Of a stretch of 64,000 bases of DNA, positions 17,801-25,354 are shown piece after piece (positions within the stretch are counted from its first letter, which is position 1; each line of letters starts with the position of its first letter). A model generated the notes under the pieces. It had not been told where the DNA came from. It saw only the letters and a list, made by a program, of their open reading frames with translations, and did not search any database. Origin of the DNA: Microbacterium sp. CSI-V (GTDB taxonomy: Bacteria > Actinomycetota > Actinomycetes > Actinomycetales > Microbacteriaceae); the NCBI RefSeq assembly GCF_001984105.1, contig NZ_MTQM01000005.1:186001-250000 (forward strand). Reading direction: 5' to 3'. The position numbers were made by a program, and so were the translations under genes.

Positions 17801-18506
17801 CCTCGAGCACACGGGTCAGAACGGCGACGGTGAGGTCGAGGTCGTCGCGCCCCTCGGCGACGAGCGTGACGCGCGTGCCCGCGCCGGCGGCATCCCGGAA
17901 CAGCGGCAGCAGCCGCTCCGCGGCGTGCTCAACATCCGCCTCGAACGCCCACCGCGAGAGCCCGGTGACGACCTCGCGCACCGCGACCGAGACCCGGGCG
18001 ACGTCGTCGCGGGCGGCCAGGGCACGGATGCCGTCGAGCCGGTGCCGTGCGGCCGACTCGCCCCGGACGGTCGGTGCCGTGAGCCGCAGGTCGGCGACGG
18101 CATCGGCGCCGAGCGCGACGAGCGCGGGGCCGAGACGATCGGTGCGCGCGTCGAGGGACAGGGGCGAGAGCGCATCCGAGAGGGCACGGCGGGCGAGCGG
18201 CACCGCCGGGCTCGGGAGCACGGGAGCGATCGCACCGCCCAGCTGGACCGCACCGCGCACCCTCCACGGGAGCGCCGCCGGGACGTCGCCGGCGAGGCGG
18301 TGCAGTGCGGCCGCGGGCGCCGTCGTGCCCTCCGGTCGCAGCACGCCGTCCGCGGCGCGCGCGAGGAAGTCCAGGGCCTCGGGGGACGCGACGGGCGACG
18401 AGAGGGTCGGGGTGGAGGCGGCGAAGGTCGCGGCCAGGGCCGTGGCGCGCTCGACCGCGTCGGCGGAGAGCAGGGGACCGTGCGCGTGCGGGTCGTTCTC
18501 GCTCAT
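14895..18506 (-). CDS. PutA-like protein (proline dehydrogenase + aldehyde dehydrogenase folds) lacking catalytic residues
   Basis: A 1203-residue protein with the layout of bifunctional PutA. Residues about 200-390 align with the proline dehydrogenase barrel and about 510-960 with the glutamate-semialdehyde dehydrogenase. The working residues are changed. The barrel block usually reading RLVKGA is RLDDA (280-284), and the ASHN-type block is ATGDPV (335-340). In the dehydrogenase, AETGGKNA is ALTAGRNA (741-748), so the general-base Glu is Leu742. AGQKCS is AGQAAT (772-777), so the nucleophile Cys is Ala776. The frame is intact and strongly codon-biased, so it looks maintained. Likely a pseudoenzyme paralogue; true PutA would be elsewhere. 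Start: ATG at 18506 after GGAG. Confidence 0.85.
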   Translation of the reverse strand: MSENDPHAHGPLLSADAVERATALAATFAASTPTLSSPVASPEALDFLARAADGVLRPEGTTAPAAALHRLAGDVPAALPWRVRGAVQLGGAIAPVLPSPAVPLARRALSDALSPLSLDARTDRLGPALVALGADAVADLRLTAPTVRGESAARHRLDGIRALAARDDVARVSVAVREVVTGLSRWAFEADVEHAAERLLPLFRDAAGAGTRVTLVAEGRDDLDLTVAVLTRVLEESSLSAADAGIALPIAVPEALGALRELAAWARVRGVAGGAPLAVRLDDAIPATDDALRAARHGWRAPAVTATADLDALAVAAVREALGRRAAEGLRVAFATGDPVRAAIVRVLADTADVPIDLALPLGVAWSVEGAHIVLAPVVHPDDADAVVAPLAAQAAERRASDDDVHARVTTALATPELSPAPPREPQRGTVPTPPILREPAADDSPEPGLTQAVLGIARDAAPGDTQALGPDVQQMLFGGQAFVDTAVFSVRETAELSGAAPGFRNTSAADPTVAADRAWAHDVLAAVSGSTAGDATAAAGRIDDEAGLDAVVSRVREAAEEWGSRAATERAAVIEAASRALAERRAELVEVLASEGGALFAEADAEVDEAVDAAAYYALTVKELDRVAGAVFVPDCLTVVAPRWNSSVGLCAAETLAALAAGSGVILTPSPRARRAGAVVAEALWAAGVPRDAFAYVDLNEEASGRALLVHPGVDRVLLAGARATAERFLEWRPSLPLQALTAGRNAVVVAPSADLDRAVADIVAGAFARAGQAATASSLVILVGAAARSTRFLEQLKDAVASLRVGPADDPLSDVGPLVEEPQGDVRRALTVLADGERWLVEPRELDLGPETAGRFWTPGVRTGVHAGSHLTRTAVAAPVLGILHAPTLGRAIELQNVVGSGFVAGLHTRDAADLDLWLDTVDAAVLRVNRPTTGGVVQREPLGGRGVSGVGPGAMSGGPNRLVALGSWRPSSGGPASSTLHLRGLDTRISSLIEAAQPTLDYAAFEWLRRGALSDAVAWDRDFARVKDASRLGLERNLLRYRPTDVAIRATADAPWQAVLRVLVAAVRSGSDFSLSTPVGLPAAVRHLLGESAVPVSVETDEEWLQRMAGGIPDAEPAGDAVISPLPRPSRVRLVGTAETAETLRVALAEALGGDPSLTVYSGEVTTAGRIELLPFLREQAISIEAFRFGRPDPWSAEVI

Positions 18507-18600
18507 GCTCCACAGCCTAGGCACGGCGCCCGCGAGCCCCGGGCGGCCCCGCCGCGCGGCCCCGAATCGACACGGAAAGGGGCCGGCCGCGCGTCATGCC

Positions 18601-18618
18601 GTGGGACCCATGTCCCAC
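18601..18618. promoter_or_regulatory. Palindrome in the putA-like/esterase divergent promoter region
   Basis: GTGGGAC, four bases, GTCCCAC. It lies between the divergent starts at 18506 and 18701 and could be an operator for either gene. The core GTGGGACATGG also occurs in the repeats at 22656-22875, so it may instead be a repeat fragment. Confidence 0.35.
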
Positions 18619-18700
18619 CGCGTCGCGGTGACCCCGCGTCGCGTTCCTCGCGCGAGCGCTCTTTCGCTACTGTCGATTCGCCCCGACCCTGGAGACCCCC

Positions 18701-19696
18701 ATGGCTCAGACCTTCACCGACATGCCCCTCGAGCTTCTGCGCGAGTACCGCCCGGAGCTCGTCGAGCCCGACGGGTTGGACGCGTTCTGGTCCGACACGC
18801 TGGCAGAAGCCCGTGCCGCCGCGCGGCCCGCGACGCTGACGCGCGTCGACGGACCGGTGCGCGCTCTCTCGATCCAGGACCTCACGTTCACCGGATTCGC
18901 CGGCGACGAGATCCGCGGCTGGGTCGTGCGCCCGCACGGCGGCGAACAGCTCCCGGCCGTCGTCGAGTTCATCGGCTACGGCGGCGGTCGCGGGCTCCCC
19001 GGCGACAAGATCGCCTGGGCGGCCGCCGGCTACGTGCACGTCATCATGGACACGCGCGGCCAGGGATCCGGCTGGAGCATCGGCGACACCCCCGACCCCC
19101 ACGGCTCCACCGCCGCCTACCCCGGCGTGATGACCCGTGGCATCCACGACCCGCACGAGTACTACTACCGCCGTCTCTTCACCGACGCCGCGCGTCTGGT
19201 CGACGTGGTCCGCGAGCTCCCCGGAGTGGATGCCACGCGCATCGCCGTCACCGGGGGCAGCCAGGGCGGTGCGCTCGCGATCGCCGCCGCGGCACTGTCG
19301 GGCGACGCGGTGGCCGCGGTCCTCCCGGACGTGCCGTTCCTGTGCGACATCCCGAACGCCATCGTGCGCACGCCCTCCGCCCCGTTCACCGAGGTCACGC
19401 GATGGCTGTCCATCCACCGCGACGACACCGCCGCGGCGCTGCACACGCTGTCGCACATCGACGGGGCGATCCTCGCCCGCCGCATCCAGGCGCCGGCGTT
19501 CTTCTCGGTCGCGCTGATGGATGACATCGTGCTGCCGTCGGGGGTGTTCGCGGCGTTCCACGCCCTGGCATCCGAGGATGCCGCGATCGAGGTCTACCCG
19601 TACAACGGCCACGAGGGCGGGGGCACGCGCCACTGGGCGCGTCAGGTCGCGTGGCTCGACGCGCGCTTCGGCGTTTCGGACGCCCCGGACGCGTGA
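18701..19696 (+). CDS. CE7 acetyl esterase (acetyl xylan esterase / cephalosporin C deacetylase family)
   Basis: A 331-residue alpha/beta hydrolase that removes acetyl groups from xylo-oligosaccharides and similar esters, cytoplasmic because no signal peptide is present. Triad: S187 in VTGGSQGG, an Asp in ALMDD (274/275), H304 in YNGHEGGG. The CE7-specific RGQG (119-122) and the N-terminal PLELLREYRPEL block are present. Full family length. ATG at 18701 with GGAG eight bases upstream. It stands alone, divergent from the putA-like gene, and its stop codon lies inside a 26-bp inverted repeat. It fits the hemicellulose theme of the window's left end. Confidence 0.93.
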   Translation: MAQTFTDMPLELLREYRPELVEPDGLDAFWSDTLAEARAAARPATLTRVDGPVRALSIQDLTFTGFAGDEIRGWVVRPHGGEQLPAVVEFIGYGGGRGLPGDKIAWAAAGYVHVIMDTRGQGSGWSIGDTPDPHGSTAAYPGVMTRGIHDPHEYYYRRLFTDAARLVDVVRELPGVDATRIAVTGGSQGGALAIAAAALSGDAVAAVLPDVPFLCDIPNAIVRTPSAPFTEVTRWLSIHRDDTAAALHTLSHIDGAILARRIQAPAFFSVALMDDIVLPSGVFAAFHALASEDAAIEVYPYNGHEGGGTRHWARQVAWLDARFGVSDAPDA

Positions 19697-19754
19697 GTCG
19701 CCACGATTTGTCGCCTGGCCGTGGCCCGAGGCGACAAATCGTGGCGACTCACGC
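19691..19754. repeat. Perfect 26-bp inverted repeat (intergenic element family A, copy 1)
   Basis: Arms 19691-19716 and 19729-19754 are perfect reverse complements, with a 12-base loop GGCCGTGGCCCG. The arms contain GAGTCGCCACGATTTGTCGC and its complement. The left arm includes the stop codon of the CE7 gene; the right arm ends 11 bp before the stop of the convergent thioesterase gene. A diverged second copy is at 36111-36174. There is no U-tract, though a bidirectional terminator role is possible. Confidence 0.85.
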
Positions 19755-19764
19755 AACAGGCGGC

Positions 19765-20325
19765 TCAGCGCCAGTCGCTCGGCGCGGGGCGCTTCGTCGA
19801 GGGCAGCGCGGACGCCGCGGCCCACTCGTGCACCCACGGCTCGACGTCGGGCACGCCCTCGGGGCGCCCGACCGCGGCGAACAGCTCCTCGTGCGGCACG
19901 GTTCCGCCCGAGCGCCGCAGGATGCGCGCGCGGATGATCGCCCGCGCGAAGATCTCGCCGTCGACGACCGCGCGGTGTTCGAGGTAGACGGCGCGATCGT
20001 CGTGTCCGAGCAGCCGCGTCTCGAGCTCGAACCGCTGCCACAGCTCCAGCGAACGGCGGAACGTGATCGTCTCGGCGGCCACCACGGCGTACCAGCCGTG
20101 CGAGGTCATCGCACCCGCGATCCCGGTGCGCGTCAGCAGATCCCATCGCCCCAGATCGAACAGCGACAGGTAGCGCCCGTTGTTGAGGTGGCGGAGCAGG
20201 TCGATGTCGGTGGGCAGCACGCGCAGTCGCATCCGCCCGACCGCGCTCGGATCGAGGGGGCCTTCGCGACGCAGTCGCCGCCGCGCGCGGAAGAGGACCA
20301 GCAGGGTGCGCCACAGAACGTTCAC
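19765..20325 (-). CDS. Thioesterase-superfamily (4HBT/hot-dog) protein
   Basis: A 186-residue hot-dog-fold protein. The block DIDLLRHLNNGRYLSLFDLGR matches the DxDxxxHxNN active-site region of 4-hydroxybenzoyl-CoA thioesterase-like enzymes in spacing, followed by ITFRRSLELWQRFELETRLL and a C-terminal RARILRRSG strand. I start it at the GTG encoding VNVLWRTLLVLFRARRRLR; the longer open frame is a shadow of the DUF817 gene. No clear ribosome-binding site precedes it. Likely hydrolyses an acyl-CoA; substrate not predictable. It follows the DUF817 gene on the same strand after 23 bp. Confidence 0.8.
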   Translation of the reverse strand: MNVLWRTLLVLFRARRRLRREGPLDPSAVGRMRLRVLPTDIDLLRHLNNGRYLSLFDLGRWDLLTRTGIAGAMTSHGWYAVVAAETITFRRSLELWQRFELETRLLGHDDRAVYLEHRAVVDGEIFARAIIRARILRRSGGTVPHEELFAAVGRPEGVPDVEPWVHEWAAASALPSTKRPAPSDWR

Positions 20326-20348
20326 GACCGGCGAGCGTAGTGATCTTC

Positions 20349-21248
20349 CTATGGAACGACGATTTGTTTGTCCCCTGCCGACAATGCGACGGGGTCCGGC
20401 TCGCGCGGCGGATACACCCAGGTCACCAGGACGACCGAGACGATCATCAGCAGGAACCACGACGACAGCTTCGACGCGTCGACCGGATGCCACCCGCCCA
20501 CCTGCGACGGGTAGAGCCACGCCCCGGCGTACGTGGCGATGTTCTCGGCGAGCCAGATGAACACCGCGACACCCGCGAACGCGAGGAGGAGCGGCATCCG
20601 GAACGTCCCCCGGAAGAAGCGGAACCGCATCGTCGTGCGCCCCCACAGGACCACGACCGCCACCACCAGCGCCCAGCGGAGGTCGACGATCCAGTGGTGG
20701 GTGAAGAAGTTCGCGTAGATCGCCGCGGCCACGATCGCGGTGAGCCACCGCCGCGGATAGCGCGAGAACCGCAGGTCGAACAGGCGGTACACCCGCACCA
20801 TGTAGCTGCCGACCGCGGCGTACATGAAGCCGCTGTACAGCGGCACGCCCCCGATCCGCAGCACTCCGTCGGCCGCGTACATCCAGGAGCCGACGTCGGT
20901 CTTGAACAGCTCCATGACCGTGCCGACGACGTGGAACAGCACGACCACGCGCAGTTCGCGCAGCGTCTCGAGCCGCGCGGCCACCATCACGACCTGGATC
21001 GCCACGGCGGCGATCGTCAGCGCATCGTTGCGGGCCAGTGCGGCGTCGTCGGGGTACCAGAGCTTCGCGGCGACGACGACCGCGAGGAACGTCGCGCCGA
21101 AGACGCACGCCCACGCCTGCTTCAGCACGAAGACGGCGAACTCCACCAGGCGCGCCCGCGCGCCGGTCGCCGGCGCCGAGCGGAGGAGGCGGTTCGCGAA
21201 AGCGTCGATGCGCGCCTCGACCGAGGTGAGGGCGGGGCGCGCGATCAT
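20349..21248 (-). CDS. DUF817 family membrane protein
   Basis: A 299-residue integral membrane protein with about eight hydrophobic segments. Blocks ELRVVVLFHVVGTVMELFKT, VGSWMYAADG, LRIGGVPLYSGFMYAAVGSY, FFTHHWIVDLRW and AENIATYAGAWLYPSQ are characteristic of DUF817 as I know the family. Function is unknown. Starts at ATG 21248 and is divergent from the GNAT gene at 21357. Probably co-transcribed with the thioesterase gene that follows. Confidence 0.88.
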   Translation of the reverse strand: MIARPALTSVEARIDAFANRLLRSAPATGARARLVEFAVFVLKQAWACVFGATFLAVVVAAKLWYPDDAALARNDALTIAAVAIQVVMVAARLETLRELRVVVLFHVVGTVMELFKTDVGSWMYAADGVLRIGGVPLYSGFMYAAVGSYMVRVYRLFDLRFSRYPRRWLTAIVAAAIYANFFTHHWIVDLRWALVVAVVVLWGRTTMRFRFFRGTFRMPLLLAFAGVAVFIWLAENIATYAGAWLYPSQVGGWHPVDASKLSSWFLLMIVSVVLVTWVYPPREPDPVALSAGDKQIVVP

Positions 21249-21356
21249 GCCCGGGATCGTGGCACGCGACCCTGGCAGGATGCCCGGGTCCTACCGCATC
21301 GCCGGGTCGTCCGAGGTCGATTTCCCGGTGGCGGAAGGGCCGCGTAGAGTCGCGCC

Positions 21357-21863
21357 ATGACTGCGGAAACCCGAACCGACATCGTCGTCCGTCCGGTGCG
21401 AGATGTGGATGCCGAGGCCCTCGGCCGCGTGCACGCGACGTGCTGGCACGAGACGTACGACCACCTGATCAGCACGGCCGCCCTCGAGGCGGTCTCCCCC
21501 AAGCGCATGGCCGAGCTCTGGACCCACTGGGCCGCCCAGGGCGATGACTACCGCATGAGTGCGGCCCTCGTCGACGGCGAGATCGTCGGCTTCGTCGGCT
21601 CGGGCCCTGCCCGCGACGAGGACGCCCCGCGCCCGCGCGAGCTCTACTTCATCTATCTGCTCGACCAGTTCCACGGCACGGGCATCGGGCAGCAGCTCTT
21701 CGACGCCGCCGTCGAAGGCGACGAAGGCCTGTACCTGTGGGTCGCCGAGGACAACCCTCGCGCGCACCGCTTCTACGCGCGCAACGGGTTCGCGCTCGAC
21801 GGCGCCTCGCACGTGGAGCCCTTCCTCGGTGAAGAACTCACCGAGGTGCGTTTCGTCCGCTGA
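21357..21863 (+). CDS. GNAT-family N-acetyltransferase
   Basis: A 168-residue acetyl-CoA-dependent transferase. The acetyl-CoA loop lies in [20 protein letters not shown], and [20 protein letters not shown] is the typical last third. Acceptor unknown. Its stop is one base before the GTG of cofE, so the two genes are translationally linked. In some actinobacteria GNAT genes border F420 genes without a known role. Confidence 0.9.
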   Translation: MTAETRTDIVVRPVRDVDAEALGRVHATCWHETYDHLISTAALEAVSPKRMAELWTHWAAQGDDYRMSAALVDGEIVGFVGSGPARDEDAPRPRELYFIYLLDQFHGTGIGQQLFDAAVEGDEGLYLWVAEDNPRAHRFYARNGFALDGASHVEPFLGEELTEVRFVR

Positions 21864-21864
21864 C

Positions 21865-22644
21865 GTGCTGCAGATCTGGGCCCTCGCCGGCATCGGTGAG
21901 ATCTCGCCGGGCGCAGACCTGGTCGAGGTGATCGCGGATGCCGCCGGAGACACCCTGCGCGACGGCGACATCGTCGTCGTCACCAGCAAGATCGTGTCCA
22001 AAGCCGAGGGCCGCATCCTCCGCGCCGACGACCGCGAAGACGCGATCACCCGCGAGACCGTGCGGCTCGTGGCATCCCGCACCTCCCCCGCCGGACACGT
22101 GACCCGCATCGTCGAGAACCGCCTCGGCATCGTGGCGGCCGCGGCCGGGGTCGACGCCAGCAACACCCCCGAGGGCACGGTGCTGCTGCTGCCCGAGGAT
22201 CCCGACGCGTCGGCGCGCGCGATCGCCTCCGGGCTCCGCCTCGCCACCGGCGCGCACGTCGGCGTGCTCATCACCGACACGCTCGGCCGCGCCTGGCGCG
22301 AGGGTCAGACCGACCACGCGATCGGCGCCGCGGGCGTGCACGTGTTCGAGGATCTGCGCGGGACGACGGATGCCGAGGGCCGCCCCCTCGTCGTCACGCT
22401 GCCGTGCGTCGCCGACGAACTGGCGGCGGCCACCGACCTCGTCAAGGGCAAGGCGGCGCGTCTGCCCGTCGCGTTCGTGCGCGGCCGCGCCGACCTCGTG
22501 GGCGACCTCGACCTCCCCGGCGCCCGCTCGATCGTGCGCCCCGCGGAGCGCGACATGTTCGCCCTCGGGTCCGACGAGGCGTATTCCGCCGGGTTCGCCG
22601 CGGGCCGCGCGGCCGGCGACTCCGCTGCCGAATCCGCCGACTGA
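21865..22644 (+). CDS. cofE: Coenzyme F420-0:L-glutamate ligase
   Basis: A 259-residue cytoplasmic enzyme that adds gamma-linked glutamates to F420-0 using GTP. Motifs [43 protein letters not shown] and [16 protein letters not shown] are diagnostic. It is the free-standing CofE form, because it lacks the C-terminal nitroreductase-like domain found in mycobacterial FbiB. Start: GTG at 21865 one base after the GNAT stop; the longer frame is a GNAT shadow. No fbiA, fbiC or fbiD is nearby. Its presence implies F420-dependent redox chemistry in this organism. Confidence 0.93.
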   Translation: MLQIWALAGIGEISPGADLVEVIADAAGDTLRDGDIVVVTSKIVSKAEGRILRADDREDAITRETVRLVASRTSPAGHVTRIVENRLGIVAAAAGVDASNTPEGTVLLLPEDPDASARAIASGLRLATGAHVGVLITDTLGRAWREGQTDHAIGAAGVHVFEDLRGTTDAEGRPLVVTLPCVADELAAATDLVKGKAARLPVAFVRGRADLVGDLDLPGARSIVRPAERDMFALGSDEAYSAGFAAGRAAGDSAAESAD

Positions 22645-22655
22645 GCGGCGGCGTC

Positions 22656-22735
22656 CCCTCGTCCCACTTATGGCGGCGCATGCCCCAGTACTGGCTGTTC
22701 AGGCGGCCGCTGAGCGACAAGAAGTGGGACATGGT
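22656..22735. repeat. 80-bp repeat, copy A (arms GTCCCACTT / AAGTGGGAC)
   Basis: Begins CCCTCGTCCCACTTATGGCG and ends GAAGTGGGACATGGT, so the ends are inverted (9 bp) around a 51-base interior. A second copy 140 bp to the right differs mainly in the middle. It lies just after cofE. The spacer 22645-22977 holds both copies and the tandem repeat but no gene. Confidence 0.8.
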
Positions 22736-22795
22736 TCTCAGCGGCGGCGCGCGGCCTCGCGATTGGAGAGCCTCGGCAGTCAGCGGCGCAGCGCA

Positions 22796-22875
22796 CCCTC
22801 GTCCCACTTGTGGCGGCCTGCGTCCCAGTAGTTGCTGGCGAGAGGGCCTCTGAACGACCCGAAGTGGGACATGGT
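22796..22875. repeat. 80-bp repeat, copy B
   Basis: CCCTCGTCCCACTTGTGGCG to GAAGTGGGACATGGT, the same length and termini as copy A. The interior is about 65% similar by eye. The terminal inverted repeats are identical to those of copy A. Confidence 0.8.
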
Positions 22876-22925
22876 CGCGCCTCGCGGACACGGTCGCGCC
22901 TCGCGGACACGGTCGCGCCTCGCGG
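22873..22925. repeat. 19-bp tandem repeat, 2.8 copies
   Basis: GGTCGCGCCTCGCGGACAC at 22873 and 22892, then a partial third unit at 22911. It abuts the end of repeat copy B and lies before the bioN stop. Confidence 0.85.
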
Positions 22926-22977
22926 CCGTGGCGCACTTCGCAGCCGTGGCGCGCGCGCGGGACACAGGACCCCGCGC

Positions 22978-23574
22978 TCAGCGGACGCCGCGGGCCGCGA
23001 GCGCCTCGCCCAGCTGGTCGGCGTGGCGGAGCGACAGCACGACGAACGGGATGATCCCCGCGCGCAGCGACGGGCGGGCACCCCGGGCGCGCTGCGCCTC
23101 GCGCACCTCGGCGGCCAGTCGCGCGAGGACGGGGATCGTCGTGATCGTCACCGCCAGCAGGAGCGCGGCGCGCTCGGCATCCACCCCGATCCCCCGGAGC
23201 GGCCCGAGGCCGCGTTCGAGAGCGTCGAGCATGTCGTCCACGCGGGTGGTGAGCGGGAGCAGGGCGCCGACGAGGAGCGCCGCCGCGACGCGCGCCGTGT
23301 TCGCCAGGGCGGGTTCGGGGCCGAGGAAGACGAGCTGGCCGATCACGGTGATCGCGAGGATCCAGCGGAGCCCCCATACCTGCCGCCCGAGCTCCCGCAC
23401 GCCGATGCCCGACACGACGTAAGCGAGGAGCACGGCCACCCCGCAGACGGCCGCCACCCACGCGGCGGTCGGCAGCGCCGCCAGCCCGACCGCGACGACC
23501 GCGAGCAGCAGCATCTTGGGGCCCGCCGGCATCCGGTGCAGGAGCCCGTCACCGGGGCGGTACAGGGTCAGCAC
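22978..23574 (-). CDS. bioN: Energy-coupling factor transporter transmembrane protein (BioN)
   Basis: A 198-residue EcfT-type membrane protein that couples the ATPase BioM to the biotin-binding BioY. It has four to five hydrophobic segments and the cytoplasmic coupling motifs expected near ERGLGPLRGIGVDAER and ARGARPS. Start: GTG encoding VLTLYRPGDGLLHRMPAGPK, which matches the usual EcfT N-terminus; it overlaps the bioM stop by seven bases. It is the last gene of the biotin operon. The longer upstream frame is a bioM shadow. Confidence 0.9.
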   Translation of the reverse strand: MLTLYRPGDGLLHRMPAGPKMLLLAVVAVGLAALPTAAWVAAVCGVAVLLAYVVSGIGVRELGRQVWGLRWILAITVIGQLVFLGPEPALANTARVAAALLVGALLPLTTRVDDMLDALERGLGPLRGIGVDAERAALLLAVTITTIPVLARLAAEVREAQRARGARPSLRAGIIPFVVLSLRHADQLGEALAARGVR

Positions 23575-24257
23575 CGCAGGGCCCGTTCGTAGGCGTCGAC
23601 GACGTCGGATGCCGCACCCGCGGCGCTCACCACACCGTCGGCGAACAGCACGGCGGCGTCGCAGCGCCGCGCGAGGGCGAGGTCGTGCGTCACGAGGAGG
23701 AGCGCGTGGCCGGTGTCGGCGAGCAGGTGATCCGCGACGCGGCGCGCGTTGCGCGCGTCGAGGTACGCCGTGGGCTCGTCGGCGACGACGAGGTCGGGGG
23801 CGCGGACGAACGCCCCGCACAGGGCCAGCAGCTGCTTCTGCCCGCCGGAGAGGTCGTGCGCCGGCCGCTCGGCGAGCTCGGTGAGCCCGAACCGCTCGAG
23901 GGTGCGCGCCACCCGCTCGGCACGCTCCGCTCTGGGCAGACGCTCCGCGCGCAGCGAGAATCCGACGTCGTCGCCGACCACCGGCATCACGATCTGCGCG
24001 TCGGGGTTGCTGAGCACCAGGGCGACGCGACGCCGGAGCTCCGCGGCATCCCGGTCGGGGTCGAGGCCCAGAACCTCGACGTCGCCGGCGTCTCGACGGA
24101 CGAGACCGGCGACGACCCGCGCGAACGTCGACTTGCCCGACCCGTTGTCACCGATCACCGCGATGGTGCGAGCGTCCAGGTCGAGGTCAACCCCGCTCAG
24201 CACGGCGCGTCCGTCGAGCCGCACGGTCAGGTCGCGGCAGCGCAGCACTCCGGTCAT
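23568..24257 (-). CDS. bioM: Energy-coupling factor ATPase (BioM)
   Basis: A 229-residue CbiO-type ATPase: Walker A IGDNGSGKSTFARV, Q-loop near LSNPDAQIVMP, signature LSGGQKQLLAL, Walker B LVVADEPTAYLD and switch His in LLLVTHDLAL. It drives biotin uptake with BioN and BioY. Its ATG overlaps the stop of the thiolase gene (ATGA) and its end overlaps bioN. Confidence 0.93.
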   Translation of the reverse strand: MTGVLRCRDLTVRLDGRAVLSGVDLDLDARTIAVIGDNGSGKSTFARVVAGLVRRDAGDVEVLGLDPDRDAAELRRRVALVLSNPDAQIVMPVVGDDVGFSLRAERLPRAERAERVARTLERFGLTELAERPAHDLSGGQKQLLALCGAFVRAPDLVVADEPTAYLDARNARRVADHLLADTGHALLLVTHDLALARRCDAAVLFADGVVSAAGAASDVVDAYERALRC

Positions 24258-25354
24258 CGGACCACCTCCACGAGCGCGGCGACTCCCATACCCCCGCCGA
24301 TGGATGCCGCGGCGACACCCATCGTCCCCGCCGGCGCCCCGCCGCGCACCAGGCGCGAGAACAGGCGCACGACGGCGACGGCGCCGCTCGCTCCCCACGG
24401 GTGGCCGAGCGCCAGGGCCCCGCCGTCCGCGCACACGCGCGGGTCGTCGTCGGCGATCCCCAGCCGCGAGAGCACAGCGATGCTCTGGGCGGCGAACGCC
24501 TCGACGAGCTCGATCGCGGCGATGTCGTGGATCGAGGCCCCCGCCGCAGCCAGGACGGCCTCGATCGCCGGCGCGGCACCGATGCCCGGGAGCGCCGGAT
24601 CGACCCCCACCACGGCGCCCGCGCGGATCGCGAGTCCGGATCCGGCCGCGGCCACGACGACCGCGGCGGCGCCGTCGCCGATGCGGGTCGACGTCCCGGC
24701 GGTGACCGTGCCCCCGGCGAACAGTGCGGGCAGCCGTTCCCGCACGGCCGCGTTCGGTGCGATCGCGTCGTCGCGGCGCGCGGCGCCGATCGCCACGATC
24801 TCGGCGTCGAAGCGTCCGGCCGCGACCGCGGCCGTGGCGTGGAGGTGGCTGCGGGCCGCGTGCGCGTCCTGGCGCGCCCGGTCGATTCCGTCGCACGCCG
24901 CGAGGTCCTCGGCTGCGCGGAGCATGTCGGGGTCGGCGAAGCCGGGCGGGGTGAACGGCGCACGCGTGTAGGCGACGCCGTCGCGCGAACGCTCGGGCGC
25001 CGTGGATGCGCTCTCGACTCCCCCGGCCACGCGCGGCCTCCCGTCGGCGCGGACGGACGCCGCGGCATCCAGGATCGCCGCCAGCCCGCTGCCGCACTGG
25101 CGGTCGACCGTGCCACCGGGCACCGCGGGTCCGAGCCCGGCGGCGAGCGCGGCGATGCGCCCGGGGTTGCCGCCCGGCCCCACGCAGTTGCCGAGCACCA
25201 CGTCGGCGATGTCCCCGCCGTGCGCGAGACCGGCATCGGCGACGACCGCGGCCACGACCGCACCCCCGAGCACCCCGACGTCGGCACCGGCGAGCGCCCG
25301 TCCGCGCAGCGCGAGGGGCGTACGCCGGGCGGCAACGATCACCGGATCAGGCAC
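24254..25354 (-). CDS. Thiolase-like protein of the biotin operon, catalytic positions altered (YhfS-like)
   Basis: A 366-residue thiolase-fold protein. The nucleophile C87 (DRQCGSGL) and H318 (LALGHPWG) are present. The second catalytic Cys, normally CxGGGxG, is Ser351 in ASIGGGMG. The NEAFA block reads VEAFAA, with Val in place of the conserved Asn. Other parts are normal in length and order. Start: GTG (VPDPVIVAARRTPLA), overlapping the ligase stop. It sits between an acyl-CoA ligase and bioMN in a bioY operon, an order that recalls yhfU-yhfT-yhfS of the Bacillus biotin regulon. Likely acts on a pimelate- or fatty-acyl-CoA precursor, perhaps as a Claisen-type or hydrolytic enzyme; not proven. 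The canonical thiolase at 36187 keeps all residues. Confidence 0.8.
   Translation of the reverse strand: MPDPVIVAARRTPLALRGRALAGADVGVLGGAVVAAVVADAGLAHGGDIADVVLGNCVGPGGNPGRIAALAAGLGPAVPGGTVDRQCGSGLAAILDAAASVRADGRPRVAGGVESASTAPERSRDGVAYTRAPFTPPGFADPDMLRAAEDLAACDGIDRARQDAHAARSHLHATAAVAAGRFDAEIVAIGAARRDDAIAPNAAVRERLPALFAGGTVTAGTSTRIGDGAAAVVVAAAGSGLAIRAGAVVGVDPALPGIGAAPAIEAVLAAAGASIHDIAAIELVEAFAAQSIAVLSRLGIADDDPRVCADGGALALGHPWGASGAVAVVRLFSRLVRGGAPAGTMGVAAASIGGGMGVAALVEVVR

Noticed and set aside
16879..19524. 881-codon plus-strand frame opposite the putA-like gene
   Set aside because: The product is Arg/Ser/Ala-rich and spans the putA-like gene, the divergent promoter and the CE7 start. It is a shadow frame.
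22656..22977. Short ORFs in the repeat spacer
   Set aside because: They read through both repeat copies in several frames with Arg-rich products; no RBS and no codon bias.
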